DNA of 48,912 bases from the NCBI GenBank assembly GCA_944386015.1, contig CALWZK010000082.1:1-48912 (forward strand), given 5' to 3'. The position numbers and the translations under genes are program-made. Of this stretch, positions 32,282-40,566 are shown in pieces; position 1 is the first letter of the stretch, and each line of letters opens with the position of its first letter. The DNA comes from an uncultured Faecalibacterium sp. Lineage in GTDB: Bacteria > Bacillota > Clostridia > Oscillospirales > Ruminococcaceae. Below the pieces are notes generated by a model that worked only from the letters and a program-made list of their open reading frames with translations, ran no database searches and was not told where the DNA came from.

Positions 32282-32949
32282 CGGCGGTCACCTGCTTTCT
32301 GTCTGCGCTCCAGCAGGTTGACGGCCAGCAGCACCACCGCCGAAATGGCGATATCCACCAGCACCCACCGGAGGGCCCCTGCTTCGTCATTGGTCCGCCA
32401 AAGCTGATACACCGTGGTGGCAATGGTGGCCGTTTTGCCCGGTGTATACCCTGCAATCATGCTGGTGGCGCCGTATTCTCCCAGCGCCCGGGCAAAGGCC
32501 AGCACAGTGCCGGCCAAAATGCCCTGACGGCAGAAAGGCATCCTGACGTGCCAGAAAATCCAGGTGTTGGACAGACCCAGGGTCTGGGCGGACCAGGCCA
32601 GGGTCTCGTCAAAGCTTTCAAAGGCGCCCCGGGCGGTACGGTACATCAGCGGAAAAGCCACAACAATCGAGGCAAAGATGGCACTGTACCAGGTCATCAC
32701 CAGTTTGACCCCAAAGTGTTCCTGAAAAAACAGGCCCACCGGCCGTTTGGCCCCAAAGAGCAGCAGCAGGAAGTAGCCCACCACAGTGGGCGGCAGAACC
32801 ATCGGCAGGGTCAGCACCACATCCAGGATGCCCTTGACGCCCCGGGGAAGCTTTGCAATGTAATAGGCGGCAAAAATGCCCAGAAAGAACACTGCCGCGC
32901 AGCTGATCAGGGCAATGCGCAGGCTGTTCCAGAGAGGATACCAGTCCAT
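32278..32949 (-). CDS. modB: Molybdate/tungstate ABC transporter permease
   Basis: A 223-residue inner-membrane permease with five to six membrane segments (residues 8-32, 45-70, 80-105, 130-150, 190-212). The cytoplasmic EAA loop includes AQTLGLSNTWIFWHVRMPFCRQGILAGTVLAFARALGEYGAT, the ModB/CysT signature. The ATG at 32949 (MDWYPLWNSLRIA) has AAGGA 6 bases upstream. It forms the channel for molybdate or tungstate with ModC and receives cargo from ModA at 33016. Confidence 0.9.
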   Translation of the reverse strand: MDWYPLWNSLRIALISCAAVFFLGIFAAYYIAKLPRGVKGILDVVLTLPMVLPPTVVGYFLLLLFGAKRPVGLFFQEHFGVKLVMTWYSAIFASIVVAFPLMYRTARGAFESFDETLAWSAQTLGLSNTWIFWHVRMPFCRQGILAGTVLAFARALGEYGATSMIAGYTPGKTATIATTVYQLWRTNDEAGALRWVLVDIAISAVVLLAVNLLERRQKAGDRR

Positions 32950-33015
32950 AGTCAATCCTTTTTCAACGGGTCCGCCCTCTCCCCTGCAGGAGGAAGCAGG
33001 CGGCATCTTCAGACG

Positions 33016-33867
33016 TCACTGCTTTGCAAGAGGGGTGAATCCCACACTTTCAAACACGGAACCAGCTGCATCCGTCTGCAGGTAGCCCAAAAAAGCTTTG
33101 GCGGCGTCAGCGTGCGGGGCTGCTTTCATGACGGCAGCCGGATAAATGACCTGGCCGCACATCTCCCGGGTGGCCTCATCCACCGGGGTCAGCCCTGCAC
33201 TGAAGGCGTCGGTGCCATAGACCACGCCGGCATCTACGCTGGCTTCGATGATCTGGGTGGTTACTTCCTTGACATTGGAGCCGTAGGTGATGACGCCGGC
33301 AGCCGCCAGCGCCTCTTCATCCAGGCCGTAGTAATCCAGAATCTTCTGGGTATACTGCCCCACCGGCACATCGCTGTTGCCCATACAGAACAGGATATCC
33401 TGCGCTCTCAGGTGGCCGGCCAGGGCGTCAAAGCTGTCGATGCCCTTGGTGCTGCCCTCCGGCACACAGAGAACTACTTTGTTCTCCAGCAGGTCCACCC
33501 GGCTTTCACTGTCCACGCAGTCCAGTCCTTCGGTATTCACCTCAGCGGAAGCGGCACTGTCCAGCTGATCCATCTGTTTCTGGCCGGCCGAAATGAACAG
33601 GTCGCAGTCGGCCCCTTCCTGAATCTGGGTCTTGAGGGTACCCGAAGAATCAAAGTTGAACTGGAACGTCACCCCCGGATGATCGGCCCCATAGGCTTCC
33701 CCGATGGCGGTCAGGGTCTCGGTGAGGGAAGCTGCTGCAAAGACAATCAGCTCCACGGTTTCCCCGGCAGACGAAGCCGTGCTGCCGCAGGCGGTCAAAA
33801 GGGCGGCTGCACCGGCCAAACCGGCAGTATCCAGAAACTGGCGTCGGGAGATGAGATGGTTCCTCAT
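33016..33867 (-). CDS. modA: Molybdate/tungstate-binding lipoprotein
   Basis: A 283-residue periplasmic-type binding protein that captures molybdate or tungstate outside the cell. Its N-terminus combines a twin-arginine-like motif (ISRRQFLDTAG) with a lipobox (LLTAC), suggesting a Tat- or Sec-exported lipoprotein. ModA motifs are VFAAASLTETLTAIGEAY (the oxyanion-binding Ser), FNFDSSGTLKTQIQEGADCDLFISAGQKQM, and DAGVVYGTDAF. The ATG follows GGAGG by 8 bases. Selectivity between Mo and W cannot be judged by eye. Confidence 0.9.
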   Translation of the reverse strand: MRNHLISRRQFLDTAGLAGAAALLTACGSTASSAGETVELIVFAAASLTETLTAIGEAYGADHPGVTFQFNFDSSGTLKTQIQEGADCDLFISAGQKQMDQLDSAASAEVNTEGLDCVDSESRVDLLENKVVLCVPEGSTKGIDSFDALAGHLRAQDILFCMGNSDVPVGQYTQKILDYYGLDEEALAAAGVITYGSNVKEVTTQIIEASVDAGVVYGTDAFSAGLTPVDEATREMCGQVIYPAAVMKAAPHADAAKAFLGYLQTDAAGSVFESVGFTPLAKQ

Positions 33868-33923
33868 GGGGTTTTCCTCCTTATAAGACCTTTTCCTCTG
33901 CGCCCTGCACAGGGCAGAAGCTC

Positions 33924-34856
33924 TTATTTGCGTGCGCACTCTCCGTCCAGACCGGCGGCAATCCGCACACCGTGTTCCAGGCTGGGCAGAATGTATTCCA
34001 GATTTTCTTTCACGGCCTTGGGGCTGCCCGGCAGATTGACAATCAAGGTCTTGCCCCGCAGCACACTGGCAGCCCGGCTCAGCATCCCCCGGGGCGTGAT
34101 GGACAGGCTGTGATACCGCATGGCTTCTGCAATGCCGGGAGCATTCCGGTCAGCCACTGCATAGGTGGCCTCCGGGGTGATATCCCGCGGCGAAAAGCCG
34201 GTACCGCCGGTGGTCAGAATCAGATTGACCTGACGGCCGTCGGCCAGGCGGATCAGCTGGGCTTTAAGGGCTTTGGCCTCATCCGGCAGAAGCAGGGTCT
34301 CCTCCACCACATAGCCGGCAGCGGTCAGCATCTCCACAATCAGCGGCCCGCTCTTGTCCTCCCGCTCGCCCCGGCTGCCCTTGTCCGACAGAGTAATGAC
34401 AGCGGCCCGCAGCGGCGGATGCTCCAGCGCCGGCAGCAGCTCGACCTGGTCGCCCACATGGATTTCGCCGCCCTGCAGCACCCGGGCAAACACGCCTTCC
34501 CGCGGCATAATGCACTCACCGGTCTGCTGCTTGATGACGCAGTCGTTGTGGCACTCTTTCCCGATCTGGGTCATTTCCAGCACCACATCTCCAATGGCAA
34601 ACCGGCTGGTCACCGGCAGATTCCGGAAGTCAAAACCTTCAATGACCAGGTTTTCCCCGAAGGCACCGTAATCCACCCAGATCTTTTTGCGGAACGCCTC
34701 AATCTTTTCGGCGCTCAGCATGCTGACCTGACGATGCCAGCTGCCGCCGTGTGCATCTCCCACAATGCCCCATTCCGGGGTGAGCCGGGCGCTGGGCACA
34801 GGGGTCTTAACGGTGCCCCGCTGGGGACTGGTGCAGATAGCCAGTAACTTTCCCAT
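33924..34856 (-). CDS. MOSC domain-MogA/MoaB fusion protein
   Basis: A 310-residue fusion. Residues 1-145 form a MOSC domain (GIVGDAHGGSWHRQVSML, YGAFGENLVIEGFDF, MTQIGKECHNDCVI with Cys and His of the family). Residues 150-310 form a MogA/MoaB molybdopterin adenylyltransferase-like domain: AAVITLSDKGSRGEREDKSGP, LILTTGGTGFSPRDITPEATY and NLPGSPKAV. MogA adenylates molybdopterin before metal insertion by MoeA; the MOSC domain suggests sulfur or cofactor carriage. ATG with GGAGG 7 bases upstream; it starts 4 bases after the moaA stop. Confidence 0.88.
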   Translation of the reverse strand: MGKLLAICTSPQRGTVKTPVPSARLTPEWGIVGDAHGGSWHRQVSMLSAEKIEAFRKKIWVDYGAFGENLVIEGFDFRNLPVTSRFAIGDVVLEMTQIGKECHNDCVIKQQTGECIMPREGVFARVLQGGEIHVGDQVELLPALEHPPLRAAVITLSDKGSRGEREDKSGPLIVEMLTAAGYVVEETLLLPDEAKALKAQLIRLADGRQVNLILTTGGTGFSPRDITPEATYAVADRNAPGIAEAMRYHSLSITPRGMLSRAASVLRGKTLIVNLPGSPKAVKENLEYILPSLEHGVRIAAGLDGECARK

Positions 34857-34859
34857 ACA

Positions 34860-35837
34860 TTATCCTCCAATTCGGTACATCCCGCGGGTGGCGGGCATGG
34901 TTTTGCTTTCAAAATGATGTTCCAGGGGTTTGTTCCAGATGGTCTTCCGGATGGCATTCAAAATGGTTTCATCGTCGGCGCCGCCGCGCAGCAGAGCCCG
35001 CAGATCACAGCCGGTCTCACTGGCCAGGCAGGGCCGCAGGAATCCGAGGCTGGTCAGACGCACCCGGTTGCACTGGGCACAGAACTTGCCGTGCACCGCC
35101 GCAATCAGGCCGATGCTCCCCTTCCAGCCCGGCACCGTATAGTAAACCGCCGGGCCGTCCCCCAGGGCGTGGGCCTGGCTCTCAGGCAGCGGGGTCAAAT
35201 CCGGCCAGCGGGCCTGAAACCGGGCCAGCAGCTCCGGCCCCGAAATGCAGGGCATGGCCGCCCCGTATCCGATGGGCATCATCTCGATGAACCGCACCTG
35301 CAGGGCGTGGTCCTGGGCCAGGGCAGCCAGGGATTCCAGTTCCCCCTCATTGACCCCCACCTGGGGCACACAGTTCAGCTTGACCGGCAGGCCGCTCTTC
35401 AGGGCTGCATCCAGTCCCGCCTGCACCGCCGCAAAGGCATCCCGGGCCGTAATCCGGGCAAACACCTCCGGCGACAGGGTATCCAGGCTGATGTTGACGC
35501 TGTCCAGCCCGGCTTTCAGCAGGGCCGGCAGCTGTTCTGCCAGCAGGATGCCGTTGGTGGTCATGGTCACTTTCCGGATGCCCGGAATGACTTTCAGGCC
35601 GGCCACCAGGGTATCCACCCCCTTGCGCACCAGAGGCTCGCCGCCGGTCACCCGGACGGTATCCACACCGCAGGCGGCAAACAGAGCCGCCAGCCGCAGA
35701 AACTCCTCGTAGGTCAGGATATCTTCTCTTTCCAGCTTTTCCACACCATCCGGCATGCAGTAGCGGCAGCGCAGATTGCACAGGTCGGTGACTGAAAGCC
35801 GCAGATAGTGGATATCCCGCTGTGTCGCATCAAACAT
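34860..35837 (-). CDS. moaA: GTP 3',8-cyclase (radical SAM, Moco step 1)
   Basis: Converts GTP to the cyclic intermediate that MoaC turns into cPMP. The 325-residue protein has the radical-SAM motif CNLRCRYC (C20, C24, C27), the GGEP SAM-binding motif ([12 protein letters not shown]), and the second cluster site [11 protein letters not shown]...RPCL near residues 258-275. It ends RGMYRIGG, the GG tail required in MoaA. The start overlaps the moaC stop. Confidence 0.93.
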   Translation of the reverse strand: MFDATQRDIHYLRLSVTDLCNLRCRYCMPDGVEKLEREDILTYEEFLRLAALFAACGVDTVRVTGGEPLVRKGVDTLVAGLKVIPGIRKVTMTTNGILLAEQLPALLKAGLDSVNISLDTLSPEVFARITARDAFAAVQAGLDAALKSGLPVKLNCVPQVGVNEGELESLAALAQDHALQVRFIEMMPIGYGAAMPCISGPELLARFQARWPDLTPLPESQAHALGDGPAVYYTVPGWKGSIGLIAAVHGKFCAQCNRVRLTSLGFLRPCLASETGCDLRALLRGGADDETILNAIRKTIWNKPLEHHFESKTMPATRGMYRIGG

Positions 35838-36327
35838 AGCCGCCCTCCGCCCGGATATACAAGCCGCTCTTGCCGCCGCTCTTTTTGTCCAGATGGATCT
35901 CGCCCAGCTCCATTCCCTTGTCCACCGCTTTGCACATATCGTAGATGGTGAGCAGGGCCGTGGAAACGCCGGTCAGGGCTTCCATTTCCACGCCAGTGAC
36001 GCCGCTGGTCTTGACGGTGCAGAACACCTCCACCGCCTGGCGCTCCGGCAAAAGCTGAAAGTCGATCGCCACTTTGGTCAGGGGCAGCGGATGGCACAGC
36101 GGGATCAGTTCGCTGGTCCGCTTGGTGGCCATGATGCCGGCCACCCGCGCCACACCCAGCACGTCGCCTTTTTTCACGGTGCCGCTCTGGACCGCTGCAA
36201 AGGCCTCAGCGTTCATCGTGATGAGGCCATGGGCGGTGGCTTCCCTTGCTGTGGCAGGCTTTTCGCTGACATCCACCATCACGGCGTTGCCTGCGGCATC
36301 AAAATGGGTCAATTTATGTTCACTCAT
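35830..36327 (-). CDS. moaC: Cyclic pyranopterin monophosphate synthase
   Basis: Rearranges the MoaA product to cPMP. A 165-residue protein, standard length, with [74 protein letters not shown] and the catalytic KKSGGKSG at the C-terminus. The ATG at 36327 has a weak AAAGAG. It lies after a MoeA-like gene and overlaps moaA by 8 bases. Confidence 0.93.
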   Translation of the reverse strand: MSEHKLTHFDAAGNAVMVDVSEKPATAREATAHGLITMNAEAFAAVQSGTVKKGDVLGVARVAGIMATKRTSELIPLCHPLPLTKVAIDFQLLPERQAVEVFCTVKTSGVTGVEMEALTGVSTALLTIYDMCKAVDKGMELGEIHLDKKSGGKSGLYIRAEGGYV

Positions 36328-36374
36328 GTAAGATACTCTTTCTGATTCTGAATCATGGGAGCCCGTATTCCGGC

Positions 36375-37394
36375 TCAGCAGTGGCCAAAGCCGCAGTTGG
36401 GCCAGGTACAGGTGGCGCAGCCCTGGCACAGACCGCCCTCACCCAGACGGGCAATGTCATCGGCTGTGATGGGATCATCCGCCAGCAGCCGGGGCAGCAG
36501 CAGGTCGAAAATGGTCCGCTTGGCGTACATCACACAGCCAGGCAGGCCGCAGACAGGCACACCATCCAGATAGCTCACCAGGAACATGGCGCCCGGCAGC
36601 ACCGGTGCGCCGTAGGTGACAATCTCGGCGCCGGTGTTTCGGATGGCCAGCGGGGTCCGGTCGTCCGGGTCCACGCTCATGCCGCCGGTGGTGAAGATCA
36701 TCTCGCAGCCCGCTGCCCTGGCCTCCAGAATGGCGGCCGTGATGCCGGCGGGATCGTCGTCGCAGATCTTGTGGAAGGTCATTTTACAGCCGTACTCCCC
36801 CAGCTTGTCCACCAGAATCGGGGTAAACTTGTCCTCAATCCGGCCCTTGAACACCTCGCTGCCGGTGGTAATCACGCCGCATTTCTTGGTGTGGAAGGGC
36901 AGAACATTCAGGATCGGCTCGGGGCCGGCAGCCGCCTGCATGGCATCCATCTTCTCCTGCTCGATCACCAGCGGAATGATGCGGGTACCCGCCAGCTTCT
37001 GCCCCTTCTTGACCGGCATGTCACCGTGGATGGTGGCAATCATCATCTGCGGGGTGCGGTTGACCGCCAGCAGGGCGTCCCGGCGGATTTTCAGCAGACC
37101 GTCGCAGTCTGCAATCAGCTCGATTTTCCCTTCCCTGGGCTCGGTGCCGTGGATGTTCCGGCCGGCGGCAGCCCGGTACAGCAGCGCCGCCGCTTCATCT
37201 TCGTGCAGGATGCCGGGCTTTTTCTCCCAGACGTAGAGGTTCTCTTTGCCAATGCTCAGCAGAACCGGGATGTCCTCGGGCTGGATGATATGGCCCTTGC
37301 GAAACCGGGCGCCCTTGAACTCGCCGGGGATGATCTGGGTGATATCGTGGCAGAGCACCTGGCCTGCCGCGTCTACGGTACGGATCAGTTTCAT
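36375..37394 (-). CDS. MoeA-like molybdopterin-binding protein with Cys-rich tail
   Basis: A 339-residue protein with a MoCF (MoeA/MogA-type) domain: [23 protein letters not shown] and [22 protein letters not shown] (about residues 172-275). The N-terminal part ([34 protein letters not shown]) replaces the usual MoeA domains. The last 20 residues are Cys-rich, [17 protein letters not shown], with five cysteines in a possible metal or Fe-S site. Such proteins are common next to Moco genes in Clostridia, but their exact step is not known. ATG with AGGAG 11 bases upstream. Confidence 0.8.
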   Translation of the reverse strand: MKLIRTVDAAGQVLCHDITQIIPGEFKGARFRKGHIIQPEDIPVLLSIGKENLYVWEKKPGILHEDEAAALLYRAAAGRNIHGTEPREGKIELIADCDGLLKIRRDALLAVNRTPQMMIATIHGDMPVKKGQKLAGTRIIPLVIEQEKMDAMQAAAGPEPILNVLPFHTKKCGVITTGSEVFKGRIEDKFTPILVDKLGEYGCKMTFHKICDDDPAGITAAILEARAAGCEMIFTTGGMSVDPDDRTPLAIRNTGAEIVTYGAPVLPGAMFLVSYLDGVPVCGLPGCVMYAKRTIFDLLLPRLLADDPITADDIARLGEGGLCQGCATCTWPNCGFGHC

Positions 37395-37409
37395 TGTTTC
37401 ACATTCTCC

Positions 37410-37901
37410 TTACAGGGCCGGCATCTGGGCGCAGATCCAGTCGGCCAGGGGGACAATTTCCTCCAGGCCGAAATCTGCGCCGGGTATGTCGCCTACAATT
37501 GCCAGCGGCTGGATTGAAACCGGGGTCTCCGAAATGGCCTTGCGCACCACTTCGATCTTGGGCCAGCCGCTGGATTTATAGCCCTCCATCAGCACCAGGT
37601 CATAGCCGTGGCGTTCAAACAGGGCGAGCAGGTCCTGCTCGGTCAGATGCAGCAGCTCGGTCACCAGATAGCGCTGGCCGGAATAAACCGCCACCCCTTC
37701 GGCACCGGCTTCCCGCAGACGGTAGCTGTCGGTGTCGGGCACATCCGGGGTAAAGTCGTGGCCGTCGTGTTTGATGACGCCCACCTTCAGCCCGCGGCTG
37801 CGCAGAACCGGGATCAGCTTTTCCAGCAGGGTGGTTTTCCCACTGTTATGGGCGCCGCTCACGGCCAGGACTGCAGGCTGTTTGAGCTGCAGTTCTGCCA
37901 T
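37410..37901 (-). CDS. mobB: Molybdopterin-guanine dinucleotide biosynthesis protein B
   Basis: A 164-residue P-loop GTPase that supports guanylylation of Moco to the dinucleotide form. Walker A is SGAHNSGKTTLL (about residues 14-25), followed by KVGVIKHDGHDF and LVLMEGYKSSGWPKIEVVR. The ATG at 37901 has a poor site; an in-frame TTG at 37928, inside the end of moeA, has GGAGG 9 bases upstream and may be the true start. No mobA is visible here. Confidence 0.88.
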   Translation of the reverse strand: MAELQLKQPAVLAVSGAHNSGKTTLLEKLIPVLRSRGLKVGVIKHDGHDFTPDVPDTDSYRLREAGAEGVAVYSGQRYLVTELLHLTEQDLLALFERHGYDLVLMEGYKSSGWPKIEVVRKAISETPVSIQPLAIVGDIPGADFGLEEIVPLADWICAQMPAL

Positions 37902-37917
37902 GCGCGCTTGTTTATCT

Positions 37918-39156
37918 TCACTGTACAAAGGAAAGAACCTCCACTTGTTCACCAGGCTGCACCGGGCCGCTGCCCGCAGGCAGCTCCACCAGACAGTTAC
38001 AGCCAATCATGGCAGCCAGGCTGCCCGAAGAATGGACTTCTGCGTTTCCCTCCCCGGGAATGGCCACTGCCCCGCCTTCTGCTTTGGCCCGCAGGAAGCG
38101 GGTGCCCTTGCTGGACTTGGAAAAGCCCGTGGTCAGGGTACGGGTGGTGCGGGGCAGGATGCATTCCTCTTCCCTGCGCCCGGCCGCCCGCAGCAGCGCC
38201 GGGACTGCATACTGTTCCAGGGTGGCAGCAGCTGCAAAGGGATTGCCCGACAGACCGAATACCAGTTTGTCGCCCATCCGGGCGGCCACCATGGGGCTGC
38301 CGGGTTTCTGGGCCACGCCGGCGAAGAGAATCCGGGCCTGCAGCCCTTCCAGCACCGCCGGCAGATAATCCTTCTGCCCCACCGACACGCCGCCGCTGGT
38401 AATCACTGCGTCGCAGCGGGACAGCAGATCCTGGATCCGGCGGGAAATCAGCTCCGGGTCATCCGAGCAGTGCTGCCGCTCCACCTGAAATCCCAGCTGC
38501 GCCAGCCGGGCGGCGTTCTGGACCCCGTTGGCATCATAAATCTTGCCGGGCGCCCATGTTTCCCCCAAAGCCAGCAGTTCGCTGCCGGTGGCCAGCACCC
38601 CTACCCGCAGGGAGCGGAAGACCGGCACTTCTGCATAGCCCTGGCCCGCCAGCACCCCCAGATGGGCCGGGGTCAAGACTTCCCCTTCCCGGGCAATGAC
38701 GGCGCCGGCGGCGATATCTTCACCCCGGAACACCACATTCTGGTTTGGACGGAGGCTGGCATAAATCTGTACCGTCTCCTCACCGCCGTCGCTCAGCTCC
38801 TGCATCAAAACGCAGTCGGCGCCTTCAGGCAGCGGGGCCCCGGTCATAATCCGGGCGGCACAGCCCGCAGGCAAAACCGCCGCAGGTGCATCCCCGGCAT
38901 AGAGCTTCATTACCACCGGCAGGGAGACCGGGTGCTCCCTGTCCGCCCCTGTGGTATCCGCACTATGAAGGGCATAGCCGTCCAGAGGGCTGCGGTTGAA
39001 GGGCGGCTGATCCATCCGGGCGCAGAGGGGCCGGGCCGCTATCCGGCCCCAGGCTTCTTCCAGGGGGACATATTCCACGGCCGGCCTGGGCAGGGCCGAC
39101 GCTGCCTCCAGAACGCAGCGCAGCGCCTCGGCGGGCGCGCAAAAAGGCTGTTTCAT
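37918..39156 (-). CDS. moeA: Molybdopterin molybdenumtransferase
   Basis: Inserts molybdate or tungstate into adenylated molybdopterin. A 412-residue protein of normal domain order: domain I/II with ARMDQPPFNRSPLDGYALHS and AARIMTGAPLPEGADCVLMQE, domain III with VGVLATGSELLALGE, ITSGGVSVGQKDYL and FGLSGNPFAAAATLEQYAVPALL, then domain IV. The ATG at 39156 is set by GGAGG 8 bases upstream. First gene of the cofactor/transport operon; the leader RNA upstream probably controls it. Confidence 0.93.
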   Translation of the reverse strand: MKQPFCAPAEALRCVLEAASALPRPAVEYVPLEEAWGRIAARPLCARMDQPPFNRSPLDGYALHSADTTGADREHPVSLPVVMKLYAGDAPAAVLPAGCAARIMTGAPLPEGADCVLMQELSDGGEETVQIYASLRPNQNVVFRGEDIAAGAVIAREGEVLTPAHLGVLAGQGYAEVPVFRSLRVGVLATGSELLALGETWAPGKIYDANGVQNAARLAQLGFQVERQHCSDDPELISRRIQDLLSRCDAVITSGGVSVGQKDYLPAVLEGLQARILFAGVAQKPGSPMVAARMGDKLVFGLSGNPFAAAATLEQYAVPALLRAAGRREEECILPRTTRTLTTGFSKSSKGTRFLRAKAEGGAVAIPGEGNAEVHSSGSLAAMIGCNCLVELPAGSGPVQPGEQVEVLSFVQ

Positions 39157-39173
39157 CCAAAGATCCTCCAAAG

Positions 39174-39221
39174 CCCCGGGCGGTGCAGTTCTGCTATGGC
39201 TCAGATGCACCTGGCCCGGGG
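39174..39221 (-). promoter_or_regulatory. Extended hairpin beside the moeA ribosome binding site
   Basis: Arms CCCCGGGC/GCCCGGGG (39174-39181 with 39214-39221) stacked on GGTGCA/TGCACC (39182-39187 with 39206-39211). It ends about 8 bases before the moeA GGAGG, downstream of the leader terminator, so it may affect translation start. Confidence 0.55.
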
Positions 39222-39253
39222 AGATTCTGTTCTTCTCTTCAATCGGCAGGTTT

Positions 39254-39298
39254 AAAAAAAGCGGAGACGTTTTGACTTGAAAATCAAAACGCCTCCGC
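39254..39298 (-). terminator. Strong terminator in the leader of the moeA operon
   Basis: 15-base stem GCGGAGgCGTTTTGA/TCAAAACGtCTCCGC followed by seven T on the minus strand, about 100 bases before moeA. Its 5' arm overlaps a sequence that can pair with the upstream RNA. Confidence 0.85.
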
Positions 39299-39463
39299 AG
39301 AAGATCCCCAGCATTCCCGGCAAAAGGACAGTTTGCAGCCTGCCACGCCGGTGGACTCTGTCCGCCGGCAGCCGCCCTTGCAGCGGCGGCTGATCCTTCT
39401 GGCCAGGTCCTTGTGTGGGATGGGAGGAGTTCTTTTTTTCAAATTGCAGCGTTTCTTCTGCGG
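39295..39463 (-). ncRNA. Candidate Moco/Tuco-type riboswitch
   Basis: On the minus strand a 10-base helix, CCGCAGAAGA (39454-39463) with TCTTCTGCGG (39295-39304), closes about 170 bases. Inside lie GAAGGATC with GATCTTC, CAGCCGCC/GGCGGCTG (39369-39392), CCGGCGGAC/GTCCaCCGG (39348-39368) and a GGCA/TGCC arm. The GCGG of the closing helix is also part of the terminator stem that follows, so the two folds exclude each other. Size, layout and position before a Moco operon match the Moco RNA class. I cannot verify the conserved aptamer bases from memory, so the class name is an inference; another RNA family is possible. Confidence 0.5.
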
Positions 39464-39613
39464 GAAGGCGGCCGGGTTTCCCCTTCCACCCTTGAATGCC
39501 TGCCTGTGTCCAGGCCTCCGGCATTGCGGCGCGGCGTCCTGCTCCCGCCGGGGAGTTTAGACGCCTTTGCTCAAAGAAGCTCTTTTACCCTGATTCAGTT
39601 GTACTGTATTGGT

Positions 39614-40537
39614 TTAGTCGCAGAAATCATCCACGTCGCTGATGGCTTTGGCATAGCGCCGGGTCAGATACTGGGTGGAGAAGAGGAACCGCTCTTTCCG
39701 GTTATTGGTCAGCTCCTCGATGTCGGAAAATTCCGGCCGGCTCTGCACCGTCTTCCAGGTCTGCTCCACCGTTTCCATGGGCAGATTATAGGGCGAACGG
39801 CAGAAATACCGCATCGGCGTTGCGCTGGGATAAATGCGGGCATTGAACCGCACCATCTCTGCCATCATGGTGCAGAGATCCTGGTCCTCGATGAGCTGGG
39901 CAATCATGGCGTAGTTGTCGCTCATGTTGGCGTTAGAGTAATAATAGGTATCTTTGGCGCCGGTGCGGGACACAATGTCGGTGCACTGCGGGTCTTCCGG
40001 CATCTCAGCCAGAAGCTGTTCTGCGTTCTCCACCTCGCTCACCAGCAGGGCACGGGGGGTGACCAGCGCAGCCGCAGAGCGGGAGCGGATGTAGCCCGCC
40101 AGCTCCTGGGCCGGGGTCATCTCGGGCAGTTCCGGCGCCGTCACGGTGGGCTGATCTGCAAAGGGATCGTTGGCTGCCTCCGGGGCGGAGGCCAGGAAGT
40201 CCAGCAAATCCTGCTTGCCTTCCGGGCCTGCAGCGGCTTCCGGGCCCGGCCCGGCCGGGGCGCCGGACGCGGCCGCCTGCTTTGCAGCAAGGGCGGCAGT
40301 CTCCTTCTCCACCGCTGCGATGACATCCTCTCCTGTCTTGGCGGCGCTGCCATCAAACATACTGCCGGTTTCCTTCAGGCGGCGGGCCGTCTCGCTGGCG
40401 GCATCCATATCAAAAACCTCTGCTTTGGGTTTCTTCTTGGCTGCCATCTCTGCTTTCTGCAGGTCCAGAATCACCTGCTCCGGGTCCGAGCCGTCCACCG
40501 TGGTGGTGTAACCGGGTTTACGTCTGCCAAACAACAT
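39614..40537 (-). CDS. ydhW: YdhW-like protein of the aldehyde-oxidoreductase cluster
   Basis: A 307-residue soluble protein with a low-complexity Ala/Pro/Glu-rich middle (about 85-140) and a conserved C-terminal domain (YYYSNANMSDNYAMIAQLIEDQDLCTMMAEMVRFN...MRYFCRSPYNLPMETVEQTW). This domain resembles YdhW of the E. coli ydhYVWXUT operon. Its role there is unknown, but it accompanies YdhV and YdhY, as here. ATG with GAGG 8 bases upstream; 29 bases after ydhV. There is no Fe-S or metal motif; a chaperone or assembly role is conceivable only from context. Confidence 0.7.
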   Translation of the reverse strand: MLFGRRKPGYTTTVDGSDPEQVILDLQKAEMAAKKKPKAEVFDMDAASETARRLKETGSMFDGSAAKTGEDVIAAVEKETAALAAKQAAASGAPAGPGPEAAAGPEGKQDLLDFLASAPEAANDPFADQPTVTAPELPEMTPAQELAGYIRSRSAAALVTPRALLVSEVENAEQLLAEMPEDPQCTDIVSRTGAKDTYYYSNANMSDNYAMIAQLIEDQDLCTMMAEMVRFNARIYPSATPMRYFCRSPYNLPMETVEQTWKTVQSRPEFSDIEELTNNRKERFLFSTQYLTRRYAKAISDVDDFCD

Positions 40538-40566
40538 GGTTGGTTCCTCTCGTTTCTGAAATTGGA

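Noticed and set aside
39284-39442. 52-codon minus-strand frame starting TTG with six cysteines (CKGGC...GCKLSFCREC) ending inside the terminator stem
   Set aside because: No ribosome binding site, TTG start, and the same bases form a coherent set of RNA helices; the stop lies in the terminator hairpin. A leader RNA explains the region better.
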